From assembly GCA_016780945.1 (NCBI GenBank), contig JADHKY010000045.1, positions 1-8,680 of the forward strand: 8,680 bases of DNA, written 5' to 3'. A program made the translations under genes and the position numbers. The DNA comes from Aquiluna sp. Its GTDB lineage: Bacteria; Actinomycetota; Actinomycetes; Actinomycetales; Microbacteriaceae. The notes under the pieces are model-generated. The model had not been told where the DNA came from and did not search any database. It was given only the letters and a program-made list of their open reading frames with translations. Of the stretch, positions 1-6,700 are shown one piece after another; the stretch's first letter is position 1, and each line of letters begins with the position of its first letter.

Positions 1-1
1 A

Positions 2-1096
2 GCTGATGACTGCGATCTCTACTTCCTATGCGTTGGAACGCCGCAGCTAAGTGGCTCAAATGCTGCCGACACCAGCTATGTGTTTGCAGCTGGTGAAGCC
101 CTAGCAAAGGTAATTAGTGAAGAAACCGTAGTTGTTGGCAAGTCGACTGTGCCGGTTGGGACTGCGGCGAGCTTGCGGGAAAAGATGGGTGAGATTGCGG
201 GCTTTGATGTGAAGCTCGCCTGGAACCCTGAGTTTTTACGCGAGGGCACGGCCCTAGAAGACTCGCTAAAGCCGGACAGGATCGTAATTGGTTCGTGGCA
301 TAAGGAGAGCGTTGCTGCTCTAAGAAACTGCTACGAAAAGATCATTGCCGCTGGAACTGCTGTTATTGAGACAGACGTTGCAACCAGTGAGCTTGTGAAG
401 GTTGCGGCAAATGCCTTTTTGGCCACCAAGATCAGCTTTATTAATGCCATGGCAGAGGTTGCTGAGGTGGCAGGTGCGGATGCTGTGTCTCTGGCTGAGG
501 CGATTGGCTATGACGAGCGCATAGGTAAGAAGTTTCTGAGGACCGGGGTCGGTTTTGGCGGTGGTTGCCTGCCTAAGGACATTAGGGGCTTTGTGGCAAG
601 GGCCGAAGAACTAGGTGTTGGTCAAGCAGTTAGCTTTCTTCGAGATGTTGACGCCATAAACCTCCGCCGTAGGCAGCGGGTTGTAGAGCTTGCTAAAGAG
701 CAGCTTGGCGATCTGGAGGGCCGCAGAGTGCTGGTTTTGGGGCTTGCCTTCAAACCAGACTCTGATGACATGCGAGACTCCCCCGCACTTGATGTGGCAT
801 TGGGTCTAGCGAGCGCCGGAGCTTTAGTAACCGTCCATGACCCGGTCGCACTTGAAGCTCTTGGAGATAACCACCCGCAGCTAGAGCGGGCTAGAGACCT
901 AGATAGCGCGTTTGCCGGCCAGGAACTTGTGGTGCTGGCAACAGAGTGGCAGCAATACCGTGAGCTCAGCCCTAAGGCTGTTGCCAGCGAGGTGGCTTCA
1001 AAGACCATCATTGACGCTCGCAACGTGCTCGATGTTCCCGCCTGGCAGGCTGCCGGCTGGAAAGTAATTGCTCTGGGGCGCAATGTCCACAACTAA
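2..1096 (+). CDS. ugd: UDP-glucose 6-dehydrogenase, N-terminus cut by the window edge
   Basis: Oxidises UDP-glucose to UDP-glucuronate with two NAD+ in the cytoplasm, giving the acidic sugar donor for surface polysaccharides. The frame is open from base 2, so 364 residues are visible; the family is usually about 430-450, so the N-terminal GxGYVG NAD-binding loop lies off-window. A GTG at 80 is internal and not the start. Visible landmarks: the FLCVGTP strand near the edge; STVPVGT; WNPEFLREG followed by the LKPDRIVIG stretch; the helix ELVKVAANAFLATK with the family's catalytic-site Lys and Asn; and GFGGGCLPKD with the nucleophilic Cys encoded at 566-568 (the family usually reads GGSC, here GGGC). 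The C-terminal UDP-binding domain has LGLAFKPDSDDMRDSP. It overlaps the next gene by 14 nt and is the most upstream visible member of the operon. GalU, encoded about 5.6 kb downstream, makes its substrate. Identification is very secure; assignment to UDP-glucose rather than another UDP-sugar (e.g. UDP-ManNAc) rests on overall motif flavour. Confidence 0.95.
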   Translation, partial: ADDCDLYFLCVGTPQLSGSNAADTSYVFAAGEALAKVISEETVVVGKSTVPVGTAASLREKMGEIAGFDVKLAWNPEFLREGTALEDSLKPDRIVIGSWHKESVAALRNCYEKIIAAGTAVIETDVATSELVKVAANAFLATKISFINAMAEVAEVAGADAVSLAEAIGYDERIGKKFLRTGVGFGGGCLPKDIRGFVARAEELGVGQAVSFLRDVDAINLRRRQRVVELAKEQLGDLEGRRVLVLGLAFKPDSDDMRDSPALDVALGLASAGALVTVHDPVALEALGDNHPQLERARDLDSAFAGQELVVLATEWQQYRELSPKAVASEVASKTIIDARNVLDVPAWQAAGWKVIALGRNVHN

Positions 1097-2033
1097 AAAG
1101 CAAGCCAGTAAAGGCGTCTCGTTTGTGATGCCGGTTAGAAACGAAGAGAAATACCTGGCTGATGCTGTGGATGCGGTATTTGAGCAAAACCCTGCAGGTG
1201 GTCTGGAGCTTGTAATTGCAATTGGGCCCTCAGAGGATGCAACAGCAGAGGTTGCCAGCAGGCTAAAGGTGAAGCACGGGCAAAAACTCAAGATCGTTGA
1301 GAACCCGACAGGGGGTACTGCTGCCGGGCTAAACCTTGCAATTGCTGAGTCTAAGTACCCAGTTGTTATTCGGGTTGATGCCCACAGCGAGCTCTCTGCC
1401 GGTTATGCAGAGACTGCGGTTGAGGTTTTGAGCATTACAGGAGCCGCGAATGTCGGGGGCATGATGGTGGCGGCGGGCGAGAGCGAGTTTCAAAAGGCTG
1501 TTGCCTTTGGCTATAACAACCGCATTGGTCTTGGCGGTGGAGCTCTTCATGTTGGCGGCAAGGCTGGTGCGGTTGAGACTGTGTATCTGGGCTGCTTCCA
1601 AAGAAGCTGGCTTGAAAAAGTCGGCGGTTTCGACCCCAAGTGGGTCCGCGGCCAGGACTGGGAGCTAAACAAACGCATTAGAGCAGCAGGTGGCACGGTT
1701 TGGTTTGATCCCAGGCTGAGAGTCACCTACCGCCCAAGATCTAGCTGGCAGGCCCTTGCCAAGCAGTTTTTTCAGACTGGCTTTTGGAGGGGTGCGCTCA
1801 CGAGGCAAGACCCCGGTAGTTCCTCAGCGAGGTATTGGCTTCCGCCCCTTTTGGTTGTTGCCTCGCTGTTTGGATTGCCGTTTTCGCTTTATTTGTTGGT
1901 GATTGCCTTTGCGGCTATGAATGCAGCTTCGCTGCAGCCAGCCACGAGGCTGTGGCTGATGATTGTGCTGCCGACCATGCACTTTGCCTGGGGACTCGGG
2001 TTTTGGTGGGGACTTGCAAGGGGAGTCAAATAG
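1083..2033 (+). CDS. ExoA-like family 2 glycosyltransferase with membrane C-terminus
   Basis: Predicted inverting GT-A glycosyltransferase adding a sugar to a lipid-linked polysaccharide intermediate at the inner face of the membrane. The 316-residue product opens with the GT2 signature FVMPVRNEEKYL (residues 14-25), continues with NPTGGTAAGLNLAIA, then the metal-binding strand RVDAHS (97-102), where DAH replaces DxD as in succinoglycan ExoA-type enzymes. The acceptor or catalytic region GFDPKWVRGQDWELNKR (182-198) contains the conserved ED-like QDWE, followed by YRPRSSW (216-222), corresponding to the (Q/R)xxRW-type motif. Two C-terminal hydrophobic stretches, about 252-279 and 289-310, anchor it. 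ATG at 1083 has GGGG a few bases upstream and overlaps the ugd stop by 14 nt. An in-frame TTG at 1068 would add five residues and is the alternative start. Membership of GT2 is secure; ExoA likeness is from recalled motifs, and donor, acceptor and linkage cannot be read from sequence. Confidence 0.9.
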   Translation: MSTTKKQASKGVSFVMPVRNEEKYLADAVDAVFEQNPAGGLELVIAIGPSEDATAEVASRLKVKHGQKLKIVENPTGGTAAGLNLAIAESKYPVVIRVDAHSELSAGYAETAVEVLSITGAANVGGMMVAAGESEFQKAVAFGYNNRIGLGGGALHVGGKAGAVETVYLGCFQRSWLEKVGGFDPKWVRGQDWELNKRIRAAGGTVWFDPRLRVTYRPRSSWQALAKQFFQTGFWRGALTRQDPGSSSARYWLPPLLVVASLFGLPFSLYLLVIAFAAMNAASLQPATRLWLMIVLPTMHFAWGLGFWWGLARGVK

Positions 2034-2056
2034 CTCCTAGCTGGTAGTTTTTACCC

Positions 2057-3811
2057 GTGACCTCGGCTAATGCAATTGTTTGCAGCTTCTACACCCCTGA
2101 TGACTACTACGGCAATCATGCTCGTCAGCTCAGGGAGCAGCTTGACGAGCTTGGCATTGAGCACGAGCTGCTAGAAATCACCAAGGCACCGGGGGAAGAC
2201 TGGGCGGACACCACTCGTCGCAAGATTGGCTTTATTCGTTCGGTGTGTGAGAGGCACCCGGACAAGAAGGTGTTCTGGATCGACATTGACTGTCGCATCA
2301 GCTACCTGCCGGACTACATTGCAAACTCAACAGCTGACCTGATTGGTTTCCAGCGCAGCTTTGGTTCTCCACTTCAAATTGGTTATGGCAACAGGACAAG
2401 GTTCTGGGAGCCAAGCTTCTGGGGCATTGGCACCTCCCCTCAGGCCAGAAAGCTGATTGTGGACGCAGACGAGCTTGAGAAGCGTGCCAAGGTCAAAGCA
2501 ACCGATGACTACTTTTTGGAAGAGGCCTGGCGCACCAACGCTCGTCAGCTCACCTTCCAGATGATTCCAACCACAGAGATAGCGAGAGAGCGAGCCCCGC
2601 TTGAGCCCGGTCAGCGCCAGCCGTTTTTCACCTTTGGAAGCTCTGGAAACGTTGCCGACTTCAAAAACAAAGTCGTCCAGCACGGCGGTGGGAAGCAGGT
2701 TGGGCTTCGTAGGAAGCTACTGAAGCGGGCCAAGCAGGTTGAGAAAAAACTCCCCGATGGCATTCGTGGACCACTTCGACGCATCGCGGATGCCAGCGGA
2801 GTAACAGGAGCCCTTACTGCCGGTAAAGCCAAGGGCATAGATTCCGAACGCACCAGGCTGCTCGGCGAGGTTCTCGGTTTTTCACTCAAAGGCGAGAGGG
2901 CCTCTGCAGAGAGCTCACTCAAGCAGTTTGAAGAGAAGTACGTGGCCTCGGCCGCTGAGAAGGCGAACCTTGATGCTGCACACTCATTTCTTCACTATTC
3001 GGCAAATGGAGACGGGAAGCTCGAGCTGATGTGGTGGGCGAAGCCTTTCCCTGGAAACTTTGGTGACTGGCTTTCCCCGCTGATCTTCCAGCACTACTCA
3101 GGCTCAAAGGTGTTTTTGCAGTCTCCTGTGAAGCCGGCAAACAAGGGCCACATCGTGGCCCTTGGGTCCATTGGAAGGTTTATTCGCTCAAGCTCCGTGG
3201 TGGTTGGCACGGGAGTCTCCTCCCTGGATGTTGAGCTCAACAAGAAAGCCACTTACGTCTCTGTTCGTGGTCCACACACCTCAGGTGCGCTAAAGGCTGC
3301 CGGTGGACCTGACGTTAGCTCCTACGGCGACCCGGGAATTGTGATTTCGAAGATCTTCCCGCTGGGGCGAGGAAAGACCAGTGGCAGAGGGGTTCTGGTG
3401 AGGCACTTCTCTCACGCGGCTATTCCGCTGCGGCTACCGGAGGACCTGGATGAGCTCTCGGTAATGATGTCAAGCAAAGAGGCAATTGCCGCTTTTGTCG
3501 AGAAGCTCAATGAGTATGACTTTGTGATCACCTCGGCAATGCACGTGATGATCACCTGCCAGTCATACGGCATTCCGTGTGCCCTGATTACCTTTGAGGG
3601 CTTTGAGGAAAACGTTCACGGCAGCGGCATCAAGTACTCCGACTATGCGCTCGGTGCAGAAGTCGAGGTAATGGAACCTGAGGTTATGCCCCTTGACATG
3701 CGAGGCCTTGACCTGAGATCGAAGGCTAGGCCAATTAAGGTCTCGGATTCCAGGATCTCCGAGGTCGAAAGTCACATCCTGCGCGGCATTGCGCTTGGGA
3801 GTAAGAAATGA
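2057..3811 (+). CDS. Putative bifunctional glycosyltransferase / polysaccharide pyruvyl transferase fusion
   Basis: A 584-residue protein with two recognisable parts. Residues about 5-200 look like a GT-A nucleotide-diphosphosugar transferase: a starting beta strand (AIVCSFY), a helix, then VFWIDIDCRI (72-81) with a DxD motif at 76-78, an FWEPSFWGIG loop and ATDDYFLEEAW (148-158). Residues about 205-320 form a basic, helix-rich linker. Residues about 322-545 match the polysaccharide pyruvyl transferase family (PF04230): GNFGDWLSP (333-341), ALGSI, VVGTGVSS, VRGPHT (403-408), GDPG (424-427), and SAMHVMITCQSYGIP (493-507), then a KYSDYALG segment. That family moves pyruvate from phosphoenolpyruvate onto a hexose as a ketal, adding negative charge. 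GTG at 2057 is the only start: a TAG lies in frame 12 nt upstream, and no good Shine-Dalgarno is seen. The stop overlaps the next ATG (ATGA). The pyruvyl transferase call is strong; the N-terminal glycosyltransferase call is inference from the DxD and fold-like pattern. Confidence 0.85.
   Translation: MTSANAIVCSFYTPDDYYGNHARQLREQLDELGIEHELLEITKAPGEDWADTTRRKIGFIRSVCERHPDKKVFWIDIDCRISYLPDYIANSTADLIGFQRSFGSPLQIGYGNRTRFWEPSFWGIGTSPQARKLIVDADELEKRAKVKATDDYFLEEAWRTNARQLTFQMIPTTEIARERAPLEPGQRQPFFTFGSSGNVADFKNKVVQHGGGKQVGLRRKLLKRAKQVEKKLPDGIRGPLRRIADASGVTGALTAGKAKGIDSERTRLLGEVLGFSLKGERASAESSLKQFEEKYVASAAEKANLDAAHSFLHYSANGDGKLELMWWAKPFPGNFGDWLSPLIFQHYSGSKVFLQSPVKPANKGHIVALGSIGRFIRSSSVVVGTGVSSLDVELNKKATYVSVRGPHTSGALKAAGGPDVSSYGDPGIVISKIFPLGRGKTSGRGVLVRHFSHAAIPLRLPEDLDELSVMMSSKEAIAAFVEKLNEYDFVITSAMHVMITCQSYGIPCALITFEGFEENVHGSGIKYSDYALGAEVEVMEPEVMPLDMRGLDLRSKARPIKVSDSRISEVESHILRGIALGSKK
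3142..3164. repeat. Perfect 10-bp inverted repeat inside the fusion gene
   Basis: CAAGGGCCAC (3142-3151) is followed by a 3-nt loop ATC and then its exact complement GTGGCCCTTG (3155-3164). In mRNA this is a stable 10-bp hairpin, placed early in the pyruvyl transferase domain. No T-run follows on either strand, so it is not a standard intrinsic terminator. It could be a pause, an mRNA processing or stability element, or chance in codon usage. Confidence 0.7.
3797..3801 (+). promoter_or_regulatory. Ribosome binding site for the membrane protein gene
   Basis: GGGAG lies 6 nt before the ATG at 3808, inside the last codons of the upstream gene. This is the clearest Shine-Dalgarno in the operon. 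It supports the ATG that overlaps the upstream TGA (ATGA), a layout typical of translational coupling. Confidence 0.6.
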
Positions 3812-4578
3812 AAGGCATGACCTCGCTGCTCTGGAAGTCAGCTAGGCAGCTGGTGCCAAAAGGCAAATACCGCTGGCAGCTCATACTGCTGGTGATGATT
3901 GCTGCCGCAATACCGGTCACCGAGCTCTTGGTGGCCAAGCTCTTTACCGACCTGGTCGTGGGGGGCTCTTCGCTGCCCATGAGCGAGATAGTAATTTCCG
4001 TCGTTTTATTTGCGGTGCTGTTTGCCTCGACAAGAATCGCGAACTACCTCCAGAAGACCTACAGGGTGAAGTTCTTTGACAAGGCCTTTGGCGCCGACGA
4101 GAGGGAAAAGAGCAAGTTCACCGAGAGCTGGGAGTGGGCGATGGCCCTTGAGATGGTCAATGTCTTCTCGTTTCTGACTCAGATGTTTGTGATTGCCGGG
4201 TTCTTCTTCTTTCTAAACCCTGGCTTTGCCGCTATCAACCTGGTCTTTATCTTGATTGTGCTGCAGGTGATGGGCGTGCTGTTCGTCAGGCAGTTCAAGA
4301 CCCAGCGCGGTTTTGTTCAAAAGCGCAGAGCAAAAGAAGAGGTGACCCCCGCGGAGAGACTCGGCGTGAGGATTCAACAGGCAGAGTTTGGAACCCTGCT
4401 CGCGAGCGCCGGGGTGGTTGTGCTATTTGGCTTGCTGATTTGGTTCAGCATTTCTGGGATGATCTCGCTTTCAAACACCATCGTGTTCTTCTTAGGGCTC
4501 AGGCTTCAGAACACAACCTTTAGCTCGGTGTCCTCCGCGCTGATGCGCTTTGCAAGGGCAAAAGCCAACAGCTTCTAA
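3808..4578 (+). CDS. Six-helix membrane protein resembling an ABC exporter membrane domain without ATPase
   Basis: A 256-residue multi-pass protein. Likely membrane segments: about 24-46, 60-77, 117-136, 139-160, 194-214 and 218-233. The order (helix 1, helix 2 running into a charged loop with YLQKTYRVKFF, a paired 3/4 hairpin, a basic cytoplasmic loop at 161-190, then a 5/6 pair) and the ending SSALMRFARAKANSF recall the transmembrane domain of type IV ABC exporters, which normally continues straight into a nucleotide-binding domain. Here the frame stops with TAA exactly at that point, and no Walker A, LSGGQ or Walker B motif exists in the window. The cytoplasmic loop between helices 2 and 3 also looks short for an exporter. 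It might act with an ATPase encoded elsewhere, or be a repurposed membrane scaffold for the glycosyltransferases. It overlaps both neighbours (ATGA upstream, TAATG downstream). A coding gene is secure; the ABC relationship is my inference from the pattern. Confidence 0.8.
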   Translation: MKGMTSLLWKSARQLVPKGKYRWQLILLVMIAAAIPVTELLVAKLFTDLVVGGSSLPMSEIVISVVLFAVLFASTRIANYLQKTYRVKFFDKAFGADEREKSKFTESWEWAMALEMVNVFSFLTQMFVIAGFFFFLNPGFAAINLVFILIVLQVMGVLFVRQFKTQRGFVQKRRAKEEVTPAERLGVRIQQAEFGTLLASAGVVVLFGLLIWFSISGMISLSNTIVFFLGLRLQNTTFSSVSSALMRFARAKANSF

Positions 4579-5342
4579 TGACTAGGCTCACCATTGGCTA
4601 CTCAGCTCTCTCCGATCGAGTTGCAGGCATAAAGCCACCAGAGGGTGATTTCGACCTGCTGCTGGTTGTGCAGAACGATGGGGCTCTCAGCTGGAAAGAC
4701 AAGCTCCCAGACGCGCTCAAGGGCTCAAGAGCCGTAACCGATGAGCTGAAATCTTTAGGTGTTGCCAAAAGCCGAAATCGAGTAATTGAGCTAGCTGAGA
4801 CCGACTACCTGGTCTTTGCAGATGACGACATTGAATTTGTTGACGCAGGTCTTAGGGAAGCTATCGATTACCTAGATAACAACCCCCAGGTTGCGCTGGT
4901 GCTGGCCCAGGCGGCTAGTCCCTCAGGTGGGCTCAGAAAACCCTACCCAAGCAAACAAGAGAGGCTGACCAAGCTCAACAGCGCCAGGGCCGCCACCTAC
5001 GAAATGATCATCAGGGTTAGCGCCATCAAGGATCTTGGCATCAGGTTTGATGAGAGTTTTGGTGCTGGAGTGGAGAACTACCTCGGAGACGAATACATCT
5101 TTATTGCCGACCTAATCTCCGCAGGTGGCAAAGGAGTGTTCCTACCAATCACCATCGCCACTCACCCCGAGGTTTCCTCAGGGTCTGGCTGGGGCACCGA
5201 GCGCGATCGCAAGGCCAGGGCAAAGGTCTTCACCCGGGTCTTTGGAGCTTTGGCCCCGGTAGTTCGCCTTGCCTTTGGGATTCGAAGACTTGGGCTACTT
5301 GGTGGACTGGGTAACCTGATGCGCTTCGTATTTGGTCGCTAG
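4578..5342 (+). CDS. GT-A (family 2-like) glycosyltransferase
   Basis: A 254-residue, mostly soluble glycosyltransferase, the last gene of the operon. Features: a short first strand (LTIGYSAL), then FDLLLVVQND, the helix start GVAKSRNRVIEL (61-72) typical of GT2 enzymes, and the strand LVFADDDIEF (78-87) whose DDD at 82-84 serves as the metal- and nucleotide-binding DxD. FGAGVENYLGDEYIF (161-175) carries the acidic GDE expected for the catalytic base region, and ITIATHPEVSSGSGWG (181-196) resembles the late His-containing loop. The N-terminus is short compared with classic GT2 enzymes: the usual PxYN motif is missing and the variable 'strand 2' region is reduced. The last about 35 residues are basic and hydrophobic (VVRLAFGIRRLGLLGGLGNLMRF), suggesting membrane association. 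ATG overlaps the previous TAA as TAATG with no good Shine-Dalgarno nearby, so translation probably depends on coupling. Donor and acceptor unknown. Confidence 0.85.
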   Translation: MTRLTIGYSALSDRVAGIKPPEGDFDLLLVVQNDGALSWKDKLPDALKGSRAVTDELKSLGVAKSRNRVIELAETDYLVFADDDIEFVDAGLREAIDYLDNNPQVALVLAQAASPSGGLRKPYPSKQERLTKLNSARAATYEMIIRVSAIKDLGIRFDESFGAGVENYLGDEYIFIADLISAGGKGVFLPITIATHPEVSSGSGWGTERDRKARAKVFTRVFGALAPVVRLAFGIRRLGLLGGLGNLMRFVFGR

Positions 5343-6631
5343 CGGGTAAGGACGTTGTCCTCGGCCACCAAAGCGCCATCAATATAGACCTCAACATTGA
5401 TGTTGTAGCCAGCTCCGGTGTTGCGCTTTGTGAGCGAGTAGGTCTTTCCCGGGGCGAGGGTGATGGGATCAACCTTTAGCCACTTGCCCGCAACCTTTGC
5501 GGTTAGCCTTCTACCCTCATAGCCCTTGGTGTAGATAGCGATGTAGCCGTTGAAGGTTCCGATTGTGACCTTTTGTTCTGAGTTCTCTGGCTCACTGGGT
5601 GTTGAGCCTCCGGCAGAGCTTGCAAGTAACTGATAGGCACCGGAGATGTTTAGTAGCGGAATCTGCTTCCGAATTACATCGTCAACCTTGCTAGAGCCCT
5701 GCTTCATAGCCAGCAGAATCTGCTCACTGGTCTTGTTCGGGAAGGCCTGCTTCAAAACTGTGAAGGCGGCAGCAACCAAAGGTGTTGCAGCGGAGGTTCC
5801 TGAGCCGGTGAGGTAGCCGAGGGTATCGGCGGAGCGGGCAAAGTCGGGTGCTAAGAACTCGATCTTGTTGCTCATGGTGACATACCAGGAGATCTCTCGC
5901 TGAGCGTTTACCGAACCAATTGCCACGACATCTTCGAGGCAGCTTGGGAAGACCGAGGTTGCGATGTCCAAAACCGGAGTGTTTCCAGCAGCTGCGAAGG
6001 TGATGATGCCGCGATCGCGCATGTCGCCAATGATCGAGGCAAGTTCAGATAGAGCTGGGTTTGTGTCACAGAGCAGCCAGCTTCTAGGCATCTCGCTAAA
6101 GAGCCCGCCAAAAGAGAGTGACATTGCCACAGTGTTGTTGGCCTCTGCGCGCTGGGAGATGTAGCGGGCGGCCTCGGTAATGCCCTCAAGGGTCAGATCT
6201 ATGTTTGCCATTACTATCTTGGCTCCCGGAGCAATACCTCCGGCGGCAACCGAGTTCGGCTTGCCGGCTGCGATGCCGGCAACCATGTTGCCGTGGTTCT
6301 CGGCAAAGACCGGAAAGTTATTGACGATGCGCTGGGAGGCTGCAACTACACCTGTCTGGCTCTTTGAGCCATTGGGGCAGAAGTTTGAGGTGTAGGAGGC
6401 ATAGAGGCAGAAGCCGTCTATGACCTGGTCTTGAAAATACTCGTGGGTGAGGTTTACGCCCTGGTCAATGAAGGCAATTGAGGCGCCCTCTCCGATGTGG
6501 CCTGCATCCCTAACTGAGCTCACATTGACCATGTCAAAAGCGGGCTCGGCGACGTTAGCTTGGGCGGGGGTCGCAAAACCAACTAGCAAGAGGGATGTTG
6601 TTACCAACGAGGCAAAAAACTTCTTTAGCAA
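5339..6631 (-). CDS. Secreted subtilisin-family (S8) serine protease
   Basis: Predicted exported endopeptidase, 430 residues from a TTG start. Residues 1-25 form a Sec signal peptide: LKKFF, a hydrophobic core, then AQA as cleavage site. The catalytic triad is complete: Asp56 in IAFIDQGV, His113 in NHGNMVAGI (usual HGTHVAGI is altered), and Ser280 in GSGTSAATPLVAAA; the oxyanion-hole Asn217 is in AAAGNTP. Four Cys (75, 85, 188, 231) could form two disulfides outside the cell. A Ser/Pro/Glu-rich linker (about 338-353) leads to a C-terminal domain of about 75 residues rich in beta-type alternation (KVTIGTFNGYIAIYTKGY onward). There is no N-terminal propeptide of usual subtilisin length. I chose TTG at 6631 because AAAGGA sits 5 nt upstream and it gives a clean signal peptide; a GTG at 6655 would add eight residues but has no ribosome site and would lie upstream of the predicted transcript start. 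It converges on the polysaccharide operon; a link in function is unproven. Confidence 0.92.
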   Translation of the reverse strand: MLKKFFASLVTTSLLLVGFATPAQANVAEPAFDMVNVSSVRDAGHIGEGASIAFIDQGVNLTHEYFQDQVIDGFCLYASYTSNFCPNGSKSQTGVVAASQRIVNNFPVFAENHGNMVAGIAAGKPNSVAAGGIAPGAKIVMANIDLTLEGITEAARYISQRAEANNTVAMSLSFGGLFSEMPRSWLLCDTNPALSELASIIGDMRDRGIITFAAAGNTPVLDIATSVFPSCLEDVVAIGSVNAQREISWYVTMSNKIEFLAPDFARSADTLGYLTGSGTSAATPLVAAAFTVLKQAFPNKTSEQILLAMKQGSSKVDDVIRKQIPLLNISGAYQLLASSAGGSTPSEPENSEQKVTIGTFNGYIAIYTKGYEGRRLTAKVAGKWLKVDPITLAPGKTYSLTKRNTGAGYNINVEVYIDGALVAEDNVLTR

Positions 6632-6636
6632 CTTAT

Positions 6637-6642
6637 TCCTTT
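6637..6642 (-). promoter_or_regulatory. Ribosome binding site deciding the protease start
   Basis: On the minus strand AAAGGA lies 5 nt before the TTG at 6631-6629. It favours that TTG over the in-frame GTG at 6655, which has no purine-rich site upstream. Confidence 0.6.
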
Positions 6643-6658
6643 GACTCAAACACACCAG

Positions 6659-6664
6659 ATGTTA
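6659..6664 (-). promoter_or_regulatory. Candidate -10 element for the protease gene
   Basis: TAACAT on the minus strand fits the actinobacterial TANNNT -10 pattern. Transcription would begin near 6652, giving a leader of about 20 nt that contains the AAAGGA ribosome site. No convincing -35 box was found at 16-19 nt spacing, so this is tentative. Confidence 0.35.
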
Positions 6665-6700
6665 GGCAAGAAGATTGAGAATCCCCTGTAAGTAGCAGTC

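Noticed and set aside
80..82. GTG at 80 as the start of the dehydrogenase
   Set aside because: The frame stays open to base 2 and encodes the conserved FLCVGTP strand upstream, so the gene begins outside the window.
622..1092. Long open frame of 156 codons on the - strand antisense to ugd
   Set aside because: Shadow of ugd: the composition is Ser/Arg/Thr-rich with no recognisable motif, and the + strand frame is an unmistakable enzyme. The same applies to the other antisense open frames in the window.
1922..1936. Hairpin TGCAGC-TTC-GCTGCA near the end of the first glycosyltransferase gene
   Set aside because: It lies inside a membrane-helix coding stretch, has only six pairs, no T-run follows, and the operon continues directly downstream.
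2128..2553. Repeated 13-mer GCTCGTCAGCTCA in the fusion gene, about 420 bp apart
   Set aside because: Both copies encode ARQL within different helices; two isolated copies with no further repeat structure look coincidental.
5349..5361. Small hairpin AGGAC-GTT-GTCCT just past the operon stop, considered as a terminator
   Set aside because: Only five pairs and no T-run on either strand; it falls in the last codons of the protease gene. It might help Rho-independent stopping without a T-run, but the evidence is too thin.
6261..6282. 8-bp inverted repeat TTGCCGGC / GCCGGCAA inside the protease gene
   Set aside because: Lies in a Gly/Ala-rich coding stretch where GGC and GCC codons readily create such repeats; no associated signal.
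6653..6655. GTG at 6655 as the start of the protease
   Set aside because: No ribosome site upstream and it lies before the predicted transcript start; TTG at 6631 has AAAGGA at proper spacing and gives a cleaner signal peptide. Not fully excluded.
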